Assembly (NCBI RefSeq): GCF_050948215.1
Contig: NC_135157.1
Coordinates: 7,378,001 to 7,442,000 of the forward strand
Length of the DNA: 64,000 nt
Reading direction: 5' to 3'
Origin: Halictus rubicundus
Taxonomy: Eukaryota; Arthropoda; Insecta; Hymenoptera; Halictidae
Part shown: positions 22,061-35,248 of the stretch, in pieces
How the letters are laid out: each line of letters begins with the position of its first letter
Position numbering within the stretch: the stretch's first letter is position 1
Notes under the pieces: model-generated
The model's database searches: none
Told to the model about the DNA's origin: nothing
What the model saw: only the letters and a program-made list of their open reading frames with translations
Position numbers and translations under genes: made by a program

Positions 22061-24600
22061 TCTCTGTAACCCTAATAAATATCCAGAGGCAGTGCACAAA
22101 GCCTCGGAGGACTCCTTTTGTGTTAGAGACTCGCAATTTAGATCACTGTGCGTCACCCTTTACGCCCGTCCGCAACCCAGCTCTCCCTGTTCGACGAACG
22201 AGATTGCCATGTTTCGAGGGCGTAGTCGGGGGTGGAAAAAGAAAAAATACGAGGGTGGAAAAAAAATACGGAGGTGGCCGCGGATCGCGCGGAATCTCGG
22301 CGCTGAACGAAACTGGAGACATCGGTTCGCGCTGGCTGGTACACCCGACAAAAGGTGAGGAATTCCTTGCCGTCGCTTTAACCTTTTTGCTTGCCGCCCC
22401 TTGCTTTCCCTTGTGGCTGCTTAAGGAGGGAAAAAGCCAGCCAGTACCGTAAAGAATGTCTTGTTCCTGGCAATCGTCCGAATATCTCGGTGTATATAGA
22501 CGGTGCCGTGAGGTATAAATGTCGGGAGTCGGCATTCGAGTTATTCCAATATTCAGAGTTAGATGTATAACCAGGAGCAGCCGCCCGAGCTTTTCTCTAT
22601 CTCCTCGTTCATTTTCTTCGATTCGTCGACCCTTTCCCCCACCTGCCCGCCTGTTTCTCGATTTTTGTTCCTGCCTCTGTCATTTTTCTCGGACCTCTCG
22701 CGCCTTCTTCTATTTTCCAGTCTCGCCCCCTCCCCGCCCCTCCCCTGCAACCGTATTTTCTATTCCGGTTTTTGTGCGCCCACGGATTTTAATCTTGGTC
22801 GGCTTTTTCACCGGTTCCCCCGACGTTCACCAAACCACGCCTCGGAAGAGTCTCTACTTCCGTTCACAGCCGCGTTCCCCTTTTCCTACAGTTTGTCACT
22901 GTTTGTCCTCTTATTCGGCGCCAGCGCAGCGCCTACCGGCCCGCCGCCGCGCTGGAAAAGAGTCTCTCCGGGCGTATTCATTTTATCCAAGTCCCGGGAT
23001 GCGGGAATCTACGTATGTACTCGACGACCTCCTACGGGATTCATATACGTTCGCCTAAGTGGCAGAATGATATTTTCCACCTGCGGGACTTCCCTTTATT
23101 TCGATACCCGGGGTCTCCGCGCGCCCTACCGGCTTACCATGTCATTTTTTACTGTACGGCCCGAGCTGGCTTCCCGCCCCGGCCATAAATTAGAATTTTT
23201 ATTTTCTCCTGCGACCCCACGTCGAAGAAATAACATGGACCGCTAATTAATACTTGCAGAAGCCGGTCCTCGGTCTGCTCGCATTTTTGCGGACCGGACT
23301 CTCGTTAGAACTAACTGCGTTTTTCACGTGTTCGACACTGAAAATACCGAGTACTGGTGAACATTGGCTCACGAAAACGATAACGTTGAATTTATTTACG
23401 TTTTATACGATTTCTTGCATGAGCATACGTCGCCATTGACCCATTCGGGCCACATTAGAGTTTGCATCAGTTCGCATTATAACCCACGTAAAATTTCTAA
23501 TGTTTAGATTCACTTTTCATTAATTTGTAGCATAAATAGTGCTGGATGTTGAGCTGTTTGAAGTATTTTGGGATACTAAAGACTTCAGATATCGGAGGAT
23601 CGGACATTCCACTGTAACGATAGTCAATCATTCGATCACAGCGAGGTTAACTCTCAGATACTAATTGTCAATGTCACAGTTGGCGTTAATTCCCCGATAA
23701 TCGGGAGTGCGGCCGAGGAAAAGCGTGAAGGTACGAAAGAATGTCGGCGTTCATGACATTCATTAAACGGGGTGACGGTAGTTAACCGGGCATGGGCGGG
23801 TGTCGTGGGTGGGGGAAAGCCTTCAAACTAAACCGCCGGTAGTCCCGCAACCTAATCCAATATAAATCTCCTGGTATAAAGCTGTTCCGATTAATGGCTC
23901 GACAAACCAATGTGGTGGAGGCCAAACTACGGGCTATATAACCAGGACCAAGTCCCCTCAAGCGAAACCCTCAACCCCTCCCTCCCCGCCGTTCCCCATA
24001 TTCCTTTCCTCCCTCCGTAAGCCACTCCTACCGCCATCACCATCAGCGTCGCCACCGACACGACCACCACGATCCCCGCTCGGATCCTGAGGTACTTGGA
24101 TAGTAAGGAACGAAGAGGAACTGCAGCGAAAGGGGTTGAGGCTGAAGCTCCGGGGCCGGGAAACCCGCGTCTCCGGGAACCCCGTCGTCCCAACTTTATC
24201 CCGAACTTAAGAAATGGCAGAGCTAATGAGCTTTTAAATTATTCCGTGGCGTCGCGCGGGGGGCGGTAGACGGTAGGCCCGAAATTTCTCGGCGAAGAGG
24301 ACAGACGGAAAGAACGCGAACGAGAGGGAATCGCGGTGAAGAACGAACGACGCGCGCCACGCCACGCCACGTCGTGGAAAAACAAACGACGAAGGGAAGA
24401 AAAGACGGGCTCGACGTCCGCTAAACTAACGGGGAACGGTAACAAAGGAACGCGTGTATTCACGGATCCATGGAACACCGGGCGCAGAACGGGCATTCTT
24501 TTTCGAGGAAATGGTGCAGCCGGCTCTGTCGGCGATGTAATCTTCTCGTGGAAATGTATTAGATCGAATAACGCTAGACCCCCTCGGGGGAAATAGTCTG
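22061..24600. other. large CpG/GC-rich block, possible promoter region
   Basis: The most GC- and CpG-rich stretch of the window, with a strongly pyrimidine-rich + strand at 22590-22760. A strong splice donor (AAAG then GTGAGG) lies near 22356 and a TATAAAT word near 22513. Long open frames on both strands (for example 22563-23246) follow from the low-stop, GC-rich composition. The block could hold a first exon or alternative promoter, but no start codon with coding support was found. Confidence 0.35.
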
Positions 24601-27600
24601 AATACGGTATGCAACAAGTAATTGCCGTGATAAATTATTTCGAAACGAGTCTGGCCACTCTGCCGCGAAGAGTGTACTCGTAACGTGAAACAAAAAAGTA
24701 ATTGTCGGACTATAGATCTTGCGCGCTTGCGACCAAAGTGAATAAGTCGTGACAGCGGAATATTTACACGTTTGATACTATCGTCACAAGTATGTGACGT
24801 TCGCAATCTCGCTATTCACTTGAACACAGTCAAATGAATGTTACGTACGTCTACTACAATTCTTTGATACACTTCTTAAAAAGTTGTTCTTTTATAAACA
24901 GTGGGCGAACACTTAAGCGACTCGCTTGGAAACAGAAGTCGTACAAAAGTTCCTGCGACTGCTGTTGAGCAGCACACCATAAGCGTTTGTTTGAATAAGG
25001 TGGTTGGTTCCAAGGACGAACCAGCGCCTGCATCGATCGGAACGCCTATTTTTGAACTCTCTTGTTATCCTGGCGGTATCTAAGGTTCGCGCGTGTTCGC
25101 CGTGGCCTCAGGTAAAAATCAATACCTGATCGTGCGTCATCTTGGAAAGCTTCATTGGCTTCCAATCGCTCGATCGAATACATTATCGATGCCACGGGAA
25201 GGATAACGGTTTCCGACTGATCGAAATCCTCCGAAAATTTCACCGTCGCGTTGCGTTGTCGTCGTCGTCGAACACGATCGGTAACGTTGCACTCGATATT
25301 CGTTCGATTAAAAGATTTCGCGGAAATAGCGTGCACACGCGATTTTCTTTCATCTCGTGTCCCGTCAAAGCGAAGTCCGCAGTGACTAGCATAAAATTTA
25401 ATAAATTCAGAAATGACGGAGGCTCTTTTCGTTGCCGGCTGTCGGCGGAAGAACCACAAAGTGATGTTTGATGTATTCCGCTTGATCATAGTTCGCTGAT
25501 CAAAACCGCTTTAAATAGTCAACGTCCCACGAAACACTTTTATGTTTCGCTACTTTCTGAATAACATCCGCGTCTTTTTTATATCAATTATCGAAGGAAA
25601 ATGATTGATTATTGTCCGCGCGGAATGTCTTCGCGAAATAGCAATAGAATACCAATCAGAAGAACGGGTTACCTTCGTGTCTCGCGAATGGCACTTTGCG
25701 CCGCCGCGCCGTCAGGAGAGCGGAATTACACAAGGTTACATGTACCCTTGGCGCTATCATATAATGCTTGTAGAATTGCTCGGGAGCACGAAATGTTCAA
25801 GTTACATCTGACCGAAATCAAAGCTCCGTCTCTGGTAAATTATGGAGGCTGAAGCATGAACTCAACTTTACAATCCATTAGCCCGCCCTCCGCGGATGAC
25901 TAATTGCGTCGAGAGGCTATTTTCGTGTAATAGAAGTTTCTTTGCGTTTGCCCAATCGCGTAATGGAAGCAAGAGCTCCTACTTCTTTCATTGTAATCGA
26001 TACGGCAAGGTTAATATTAATTTTTGAAATTCTCACAACACGAGGAACAACTCAGGCTTCTGAAACTCATGACTTTGATATTGTTAAAATGAAAGAAACT
26101 AAAACGTAAATCGGCTAAATCTTACAATGAATATTGGACGCATTGCAAACGTCCGTAACAAATTTCGTGCGAATCCGTTCACTTTGAAACATTTTTTATG
26201 ACGATTTTGAATACTCTGTTTTGATAAATACGCGTTTAACCAGTGGCACAGAGGCTATTGACAAAAATATAATTGAAATGCGATGTTTCGAATGTATATG
26301 TAGAGCTTCAAAGCACATGAAAAAGGTTGACCCACTTTCGTACATAAAATTGCAAAATCTGTATACTACCGCCCGCAAAGGTTATTTGAAGGTTGATGTG
26401 CTTTATCGAATAATTCCTCTTTCGAACACACACATTTTTCCTTATTTTCTGGTATCATTAAAAACGGAGGAAACCTTTCAAGCTTGAATGTTAGGCAACT
26501 ATAGATTTCGCCACAGCAGTTAAAAACAGAAATTTCGCACAACTCTGCATGCGAGAATCTAGGATCTAAGGTCAGCCGATTAAGAAAATAACAGTCCGGT
26601 TGAAATGATTGACTCGAAAGAACTTCGTGCTTCAAAAGACGTCGTAAAATCGTTTTGTACATCGTACTTCGTACATTTCATTACTCGCGATATTACGAAC
26701 TCGATATGCAAAGTACACGTTCGCCCGCGTTATACGAACACGCAACAGTCGCGAGTTAAAAAGAAATGATCGGAGCGGAGTTTGGTTGAGGGCGAGGGCG
26801 AGGGAGAGGGAGAGGTCGAGGGCGTAATGCTGTAACGCACGGGGCTCGCGTGACCGTTTAATATCACTGCTTTGATCTCTTCATCGTCGCAATAAAATGT
26901 TCATCGGCTACGGATCAGGTTGAAGAGAGACGTCCAAGTGTCAGAATCTCACCGGTGAAAAGGGCTGTCGGAAGCCACGAACCGGAGCGTGTACGTCCGT
27001 ACATGGAACTTCGCGGCGGACTAGTTAACTCTGTTTCTACTTTCGGCCACCGCAACAACCGGGATACGGGGTGTCTGAAAATATGAGACCACCGGAAACG
27101 TGTGTAGAGTAAAACCTTCGCAACACTCGATAACTAGAACCTCTATAAAACAATTCTATTTACTCCCCTCCTTCCATTGCAAGAACTTCTCTAGTTCGAA
27201 GTAAAACGTAAAAATTATTTTACAGTTATATCGTTGGACAGTTTTTCTAAAGAATTTTTTGATCACATCATTTCCATAGTCTACTGTATTAACTGTCGAT
27301 AGGCAAGCACGTTATTTGTATCTTCAGGGGGTCGTCTGTGTTCACGACTAATTTCTTTACTGTTCTAGGTTTTCAAAAAATCTAAGGAAATTCTTGAATA
27401 CGTATTAAAGTCTCTATTTTAATACGTAATTATAAGAATAGGGATTTAAGCGTCCATAAGGAGTTATCCAACTTTATTTCTTTGGGTATATATTATAAAA
27501 AAGTAATGTAAAGTATTCACTTTAAAAGAAAGAAAGAAATTCGCTGTAAATTGCCCGCAGAGGGTGAACAAAGTACAAAATTATTCTTAGACTTGCGGAT

Positions 27601-29610
27601 TGGGAAAGGACGTTTTGAAGAATACGTAAGATTTTGGTGATGATATATTTTTGAGACACCCAGTAGCTCGCACGGGAGGCAGAACGGAAATTCGGTTGGT
27701 GAAAAGCGGTCCGTGCGAATCTTGAATCCGTGCGAAACGGGTGGCCGGTCCCGTAGCCCACAGCGAAACGAATACGCAGAAAACGGGACGCGACAGCCAC
27801 CCCTCGATTCATCCCCTCGACAGCATTTACCTCGGCCCCGGACTGGACCGGACCAGCTAATTTCTAGCATTTCGCGAGACCGATGGTTACGTGGCTCCCT
27901 AATTAGCTCCTCATCCGCGAACTATCGCATAATGAGATTTAATAACCGCGCGCCGCGACGGTGAAAATGTGACGGCTTTAACGGATTTTCGAGATCCCGT
28001 GTTCAGCCGCCGGTGTCTATTTACATAATTTGGTTATTGAAAATACGTTCCCCATGAATAGCCGTTGTGTGAGTTACTAACGAGCTCGTAACTATGCAAA
28101 GTTCCAGTTATTAGACCGGCGAGGGAACAAGCCCGATTTTACGCGGAATATTTCATTCCATGCGACGATTTCAGATTTTCGAATGAACGTGTCAACGTTT
28201 AGTGCGTTCGCCGATCTTTATCGGTTTTGCAGTTCTGCTGATCACTAATTTATGATTGTCGGCGTTTTCCGATTGTTGTGCATACTTGTCAATGATTTGA
28301 CAAGCGCATTTGAATTTATAAATTCAAACATATTTGTCGGCAGACATCACGACGTCCGCCAATGGTCAAAATTACACAGAACGTTCTAATCTACCGTAGA
28401 TAAAAATTATACTTTTGCCGATTTAATTTAATTTACACTTGAGCCGATTGGTCAGAGTGCAATGGGCACGCCTCTAGCGAGACATTGGCTGAAACGGACG
28501 CACATATTGTACATACCGTGTGACGTCGGAGCCTAAATATTCAAGGAACACTGCAGGACCGTCAATGGTCAGAATGGGCGGAGCGTGCGAGGGCCCCCTT
28601 GGCACCTGTGCAGTCCCACGAGACTTCTTGTGAGGCACGGACGATACATACATACATACAATAAATATTCGCTGTTCTGTCGCTCTCAAAAAATTATTGA
28701 AGACGACTTCCAATACTTCTGAACCAAATAATACAGCGAGGGGTTAAGAAGCTTGCACTTTTGCAAGGTACTTGGCTACCGGAAAAGATTAACCAAGCAA
28801 TATTCTAAAATGTCTGTTGCAACAATGACCGTGCCGGAAAGTCGTTTGCGGTGGTTGTTGCCCGAAGGTCGATCACACGCGGTCTCCGTAGACAGTCCAT
28901 TGATTTCGCGATGTTGATTATGCGGTGGCCCGGCGAATTGGAAGCGGGAAGGGCGGGTTTAAATTTCACGGTTCACCGGCACGCCCGGGGGCTAAGATAA
29001 GGTTACGTTACGGGAAGAGCTTTAAGCTACTATTGAGCACACGAGGTTTAGCGGTTGCCGTTCGCGCGAACAAGAAATTCCACTCCGAAAACCGGAGTGC
29101 GAATATTAGATATCTTGTTGTGCCCGTTCGTTGCGTTGTTGCCGTTAAAATTATTGCCGCGGGGTAAACGCGGATCGTTTCGCGATGTCCCGGAAGCTTT
29201 GCCATCCGGCGTGGCGAATCAAAAAATGGGGAAAAAACCAGCGACGAAAAGAGGAAAAAAAAGAAGGTGGAAAAAAAAGAGGCAACACGCAGCGAGGTAG
29301 AATGAAAGAATGGAGCACCGAAACGCGCGTATTGCAGCCCTTGCTATTCGCGAGTTTATCCTCCTCGATTCCCAGGAGTGACACTGCAATCGATACGTAC
29401 GAGCTGCAAACCGTCGCTTTTTCGCTCGTTGCGCACACTTTCACCCTTGGTGCACGGCTCGCTCGCCCTCGTCCCGCGATAAACTGCACACGCTCCCTTC
29501 GTAACGATCCGCGAATCGAACCACCCGACTCTTTACCGTCTCGCTGCTGAACGCACCCTTTTCCGATGCGTGAGCGCACGAACTTCCTAAATAATGGCGG
29601 GAGAGACTCG
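24601..29610. other. no gene supported
   Basis: Mixed composition, with CpG-rich patches at 25080-25470, 26690-27060, 27690-28000 and 28800-29570. Inverted pair TGAATTTATAAATTCA at about 28311. Nothing coding was recognised on either strand. Confidence 0.45.
26788..26824. repeat. GAGGGC/GAGGGA hexamer repeat
   Basis: Six imperfect hexamers (GAGGGC, GAGGGA, GAGGTC) in a purine-rich run. Confidence 0.85.
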
Positions 29611-29694
29611 TTAACCTTCGCCCGACGAACGCCGGGTCAGTTTGACCCGTCCCCGTTGTACGGGAGAGCTGAGCGTAACAGGTTTTTGCTCGTC

Positions 29695-30253
29695 TTAACA
29701 CTTGGACGGCGTACCATACTTACGACTATATAATTGACAATGTATAGGACCATTCACTACTGTATTTATCAACTGTTTAAAACATACGTTTGAAGGAGCT
29801 TCTCGTGGACACGTTAATCTTTTCATTGTTTCTAATGCAACAGTTCATTTAACTAATTCGACAGAAACTGAGCAATTGCATGACGAGTTCGATACTCTGA
29901 GTCGAAATAGACCCGGCCTTCGCTGTAGGAGGGTTAACCCTTTGCACTCGAGTGGTGACTCTGAAGCACCACTAGAAATGATTGTGGCATTATTTCAAAG
30001 AAATTACGAGAAATATTACAAAATATTTGTTACATTACAAAATTTGTATTTAACAGATTACTAAACATTTAAATATTATACGTGGAAATCGGATCAGTTT
30101 CGTATGAATAAAATGAAAATATTCTAAGACGGAAGAAAAATTTAGTTCTCGAATGAATATAGCGCCGAGTGCAAAGGGTTAATCCTTTTATATAGGGACT
30201 TTTGAACACGTCCATTTTGACTCGGAGTTACGGGCGTCCCGTCTAAATGTTAA
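29695..30253. mobile_element. outer TTAA-flanked element carrying a nested insertion
   Basis: Left edge TTAACACTTGGACGGCG at 29695; right edge CCCGTCTAAATGTTAA ending at 30253. The terminal repeats match imperfectly (about 9 of 11 inner bases) and TTAA is present at both edges. Length is 559 bases, of which 249 belong to a second TTAA element inserted inside. The motif GTCCATTTTGAC near the right end resembles the palindrome in copies A and B. Non-coding. The boundaries are less certain than for the inner element because of mismatches. Confidence 0.5.
29934..30182. mobile_element. inner TTAA-flanked miniature element, perfect 13-base ends
   Basis: TTAA, then CCCTTTGCACTCG, at the left; CGAGTGCAAAGGG, then TTAA, at the right. 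The 13-base terminal repeats are identical and both TTAA copies are intact, so this insertion is younger than the element around it. The CCC start after TTAA fits piggyBac-like ends. No transposase is encoded, so movement would have needed one supplied elsewhere. Confidence 0.82.
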
Positions 30254-30514
30254 TTTTTGGTTGCTGATTGAACTCGTTGCAGTGGGTGGTCAGTGGACTG
30301 GGGATCATTGTGTAGAATAAAACTTGTGTACTTGAATTGCAACAAACGGGTGTTAAATCTATACCTCTTTGTAATAATGAGAAAATTATTACGTAATAAT
30401 TACGTTTATGAAATCCGCACTATATTAATCATTTTATGGCAACCGTAGCCATATCTGTTAAAATCCGTACGTGTACATTTCTAGATATATTATAATTATA
30501 TTCTAAATAATACA

Positions 30515-30919
30515 TATCTAGTTAGTTACACTTATCAGTAATATTACCACTGAAAAATTTGCGAATTGAAATTATAAATACCTGTTCCAGTTAGTCACAT
30601 AATATTGAGTTAATCAGTGATATAACCGTCGAGAAATGTGCAATTTGAAAATATAATAGATATATATCTAGTTTAATTATACAATATGTATAATTAAGTG
30701 AGCTTTAAAATGATAAATATCTGTTCTAGTTAGTCACACAATATTGAATTCATCAGAGATATTACCATTGAAAAATGTGCGGTATGAAATTATAAATACA
30801 TGTTCTAGTTAGTCGCACAATATTGAGTTAATTAGTAATATTACCATTGAAAAATGTGCGGTATGAAATTATAAATACGTGTTCTAGTTAGTCACACAAT
30901 ACTGAGTTAATCAGTAACA
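30515..30919. repeat. 79-base minisatellite, about five units
   Basis: The unit begins TTCTAGTTAGTCACACAATA and includes ACCATTGAAAAATGTGCGGT. Exact 79-base steps start at 30724, 30803 and 30882. More diverged units start at about 30515 and 30585, with a rearranged stretch at 30660-30723. The last unit is cut after about 38 bases. Units at 30724 and 30803 are nearly identical, showing recent homogenisation at the right side. Confidence 0.88.
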
Positions 30920-32976
30920 GAGACACAGAAAAGAACTCTCCTTTCGCGTTGAGACCGCGCGCAGAACGCGAAACATGTGCGACACGGAATTCCGACGCAG
31001 TAGATAATAGCAAATAGAAGAATAATAAGCTTGTTTAAATGGCATGCATTTTCAAGCTTCGAGGAACGCCCGCGCAGTAACGGAGGCTTGGGTGTTTTTC
31101 AAGAGCCGGGGCGAGCTCGTGAACATGGGAAACGTGTCACGTAAAAGTAGTTTTCGCAGAGCTGCGGAATAAAAATTCTGTATCCGCGGAAAAGTAAACG
31201 TTCAAATGCGTCGGGAAAGTAGGCTAACGGCGGGGAATAATGTACCGGCGTTGACGACGCAATTTGTATCGGTGGCTTAACGAAAAAGCATTTCGCGATA
31301 ATTCGGTCTGCGCCACCGGTTTGTTCTGTTTATATCCTCCCGTGCATTAAATTTCACATCGTATTTATATCCGAATATGATCTTTGCCGCATGCAAGGTG
31401 CATTGATAATGCACAATCGTGATTCACGGTTGGAAAAGAGCTAGTTACCTGTGCATGAACACACGTTCAAGCTTCCACAATAAATGTATCTACAGAAATA
31501 AAATTTATTTTTAAACTGTCTACTTTACCCAATTTTATTGATATTATTTATTTGACACCGATCTAACGTACTCAGACCATTCATTGGTACGCAATCACCG
31601 CGGATAATTATTTTCCAATAATAAACAATTACTACTGCCAACTAATAGTGGCAAATTGAAAATGAGAACTGGCGATATTAAATTTCTGCCCGATATTGCG
31701 CACAAACCGTCTACTGCATTATCTATCTCAACGATAATTATTGCTGCCCTCAATAATCGTTAATGCAAAGAGAACGAGCGTAATTAATTGATACGAAATA
31801 TAATATTGCGCATGCAATCTTGGTAATTGTTTGTGGACATTTCATATTACGTATCATGTTACGGCAACGGTATAGTGCAAATTATTTTTAATAGAACACT
31901 TGTCTGGCGAATAATCGATGCTACCACACCACGAACGGAATCAGATAGATAGAATGTTTCCATGAAATTCAAACTGAAAGTTGCGTTACATATTTCACCG
32001 TATACGTTTGCTAAACGTCGCAGAATCCTGAATAAACCAAAACGTTACCGTGTCTCCAGATAAGATCGATGAAGTTGAAAGAGCATAAACACGTGAATTT
32101 ATGAATACTGACAAGGATACTCTGTCCGGGGGACTTTAGCTGATCATTCTGAAACGTCGATACCATTTTCCGAGCGTCCTCAAAATAAACACAGTGTTCG
32201 AAACTAGGCGACCCGGGTGCATGACTAATTAAATAGAAGATTACTTTAGAACGATTTCATAAAATACGCGGAATTAACGGTTATCTGAATTATGTACGTT
32301 TCGGCGTATGAATTTTAATTAATCCTTTGCGGAGATAATTCTCTTCTTCGTTTACGGATCGTTTTGATCGAGATAAAACGGAAATACGATGACGTACGAA
32401 TTTTTAATATTTCGCACACGCGAACCCAAAAGACCCGTCTCTCGTCCGTGGAACGTATTACCTTCCGTATCGAGAAAACTTTCGCATACTTTGCTGCGAA
32501 GGCTCGTTCCCATGATGGGAAAAGCTGCTGCAAAAAAAAATTGCCTCGGCCTCGTTTCGAGGCAGAAATTAAGTTTGGCGTTCTCATTGCTTTCCTCGTG
32601 CCAAAGGTTCCGCGTATGTGCAACAAAAACGATTTCGCTCCGTATGGCATACATCAAAATGGCCATTAACGTTATTACGTTGCCTGCGTAATGTATACAA
32701 TCCGACTAATGAGATTACGTTCGATGCACGCAGGGCGCATCTCGATTTCAAAAAGCAACAAGAACACCGCCGCCGGAAAGAGCTTCCCTGTAAACCATTC
32801 AACTCGAAAAAGTATAACCGAGAATTTCAATGGAACAGTTAAAAGCAAAGCGATAAACGTTCTTTGTTTGATCCCAGCAATCTTAATACTCCACGCGGTT
32901 TATGTGTATGCATTCTCGTTATCGAGCTTTTGTGTCACTCTGCTTATTGTTACGAGTCAATTTGTTGCGTGACTAT

Positions 32977-32996
32977 TAAATAATAATAATAATAAT
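32977..32996. repeat. (AAT)n microsatellite
   Basis: About six AAT units. Confidence 0.9.
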
Positions 32997-33920
32997 GGCA
33001 CCATTGTTCTCTTCAACATTTTGTTGCTTTTATTCTTCGAGAACGTAAATTGCTGCGCCGCTGATTTGCCAGTCGTTTGTGCGCACTTCCGTTTCGAGAA
33101 TATTTGAAATTCATTTGTTATATTTAGTTGAAAATTGATAAAACACACGGCTGAAAACTGGTTGAATACAGAAAAATGGCGGGCGCTACAAGCTTGCGGA
33201 AAATGAATATCGAAATTGAAAATTCTATGAAATGAAAGAATTTTTGTTAATGTTTAAAATGCCGCTTTGCCGAGCTTTTAATTAATTTCCTGGTGTTTCG
33301 TACAGACGGTTTGTTTCGAAATTTTCGTCCAAACATCAGATGATCAATCATCGAAGGTTTCTGTCAACAGGTCTGTTGCAAATAACGCGTCGTTACCCAA
33401 CCGGCTCACGTACTTCGGTTCACCGTAAATAATCGTTAGTTGCTACATTTTCGATGATTTACGATTCATTCAGCAATGTTCAGATTCGAAATCCGTACTC
33501 TAACCTCGTCCCGTGCAAATAGTATCAGATCCCATCGACTAATTATCGTCTATCGATTGTCGTCGCGGAATGAATCGATCAGTTTGTACAAGAATGCAAC
33601 CGAACCAGGCGGATATAATAAAATCGTATTCTGCGCCGGCCGTTGCAACGTTTATCGAAAAAACCGCGTCGCTCTCGGACGATCGTTGAAATAAAAGCTT
33701 TTGTCTGTTCAATTTGCATAAACGCGGCACCGGGTTGGGGAGAAGCTGGAATGTCCTACATTGGGATCGCGTCAGCGTCTAAATAAATAAATCATAACTG
33801 CTGCACGGTATAGAAATTTCACATGAATTACTAAGATCGCTCGGAAAATCAGCATATCGCCACGATATCGCGCTTATTACTACTGTTGGTAGGACGTTAC
33901 CGGAGAGTAAATTGCAATTT

Positions 33921-33940
33921 CCTCTCTCTCTCTCTCTCTC

Positions 33941-33982
<42 letters not shown>
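33921..33982. repeat. (CT)n microsatellite, interrupted
   Basis: Two CT runs of about 20 and 38 bases split by ACCC. Confidence 0.97.
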
Positions 33983-33987
<5 letters not shown>

Positions 33988-34409
33988 CGTTTGAAGGAAA
34001 CCGAATCGTTAATTAACATCGGTTAGCCCGGGCACAGATTTTATAGAACTGAATCAATTTTATTGCAGTTGTATTTATACATACATGAAAATGTAAATTG
34101 ATCTGAATTAGTCGTAACATCTATCAAAGCTGTTTGCCGACTAATGAGGGAACATCAAACCCAATTTTGATAAAATTTGAGAGGTGGTCTTGCAAAAATA
34201 TTTGTCTGCATAAACTGTGCTTTAATAACAATGAAAACTGCGTAAAATACAATAAAATCTTGAAAATAATGAGCATAAATGTTGGTTATTGCGCAATATT
34301 CTCCTCATCAGAAAAGGCACCCTTTGTCGTGGACATTTTCTTTCATGTTCAATTCCATTAAAAATGTTTAAACGTTTTGTTTGCCGTGACTAATTTCGTA
34401 TCAACCGCT

Positions 34410-34765
34410 GAATGAAACTCTTACCAATATATTTGTGACATTTTCCTGATTAAAATGAGTCCAAACATGACACAGTTCTGAATACATTTACTTCTCGAAT
34501 CTCGATTACCCAAACTGACGATGTCTGAACACGTGTCTCACATGTAAACAGTTGAATGTAAAGTGATCTCTATACAACACGATTCACTGTACAAATTGAT
34601 AAAGATTTAATCTAACACTGTAGCCAGATGAAGTTCGGGTAATCGAGGTTCTACTGAGTCATGGATTAAACATGTAAATTATGATCCGAATTGTGTCATG
34701 TTCGGTGTCATTTTAATCGGAAAAGTGTCACGCGAATAAGATGCTAAAGATTCATAAAAAGACGA
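34410..34765. mobile_element. palindromic non-autonomous element, pogo/Tigger-like inner ends (copy 2)
   Basis: The left arm has ATTTGTGACATTTTCCTGAT at 34430-34450 and TCTCGATTACCCAAAC near 34500. The right arm has GTTCGGGTAATCGAGGTTCT near 34633 and ATCGGAAAAGTGTCACGCG near 34716. The arms are about 100 bases each and roughly 80-85% complementary by eye. The loop includes GATTTAATCTAACAC, shared with the other copies. Non-coding, 356 bases. Confidence 0.65.
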
Positions 34766-35214
34766 TCCAAATCAAAGGTGTTTTATCGTTGGATTAGAAT
34801 TATCTCATCGATGATGTTCACCCACTTACTCTTATCTAGCAGCAAGAGATGAAGGAATTGTGCCTATATATTATATTTCTATTAATTAATCTTTGAACAA
34901 AGTTTGGAAAAGCTTTCTGTCGTCTGTATCTTGCGATCGACGTCGTTCTGTGTTGTCGAGGCCCGTGAAGCCCGAAAAGGTTGGCCCGGTCCGGGAGCAG
35001 CGTCGTTTATGGAGTTATCTCGCATTATCGCCGCTTATTCCGTCGGTTTTGCGGGGAGCACGCGAACGTTTCGCGGGTAACCAGCTGACAGACTGTTCCG
35101 AAACTTCTCGTTGTACCGCTTCTTCGCCTTCCGTGTCCCTCTCTCGTCTCGGTGGCTGGCTCGAAATTTGTCGAAGGAACTCGGCCAACTGCGCCCAAGG
35201 TGGAATGAAAGACA

Positions 35215-35248
35215 GGGGGGGGGGGAGAGCGAAAGAGAGAGAGAGAGA
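35215..35248. repeat. G11 run followed by GA-rich microsatellite
   Basis: Eleven consecutive G at 35215-35225, then GAGAGCGAAAGAGAGAGAGA. A G-run of this length is prone to slippage and sequencing error. Confidence 0.9.

Larger units (their letters stand above)
30920..34409. other. no gene supported
   Basis: Mixed to AT-rich sequence. Apart from the two microsatellites listed, I see no repeat family, exon or RNA gene. Confidence 0.45.

Noticed and set aside
22563..23246. Open frame of 227 codons on the + strand, with others overlapping it on both strands
   Set aside because: Pyrimidine-rich GC-rich DNA lacks stop codons. The translation is a monotonous Ser/Pro/Phe/Arg mixture with no domain.
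25046..25489. Open frame of 147 codons on the minus strand
   Set aside because: The other strand is equally open, the peptide is rich in arginine from CpG codons, and no family was recognised.
30515..30919. CRISPR-like array
   Set aside because: The 79-base units repeat over their whole length with no unique spacers. It is a minisatellite in an animal genome.
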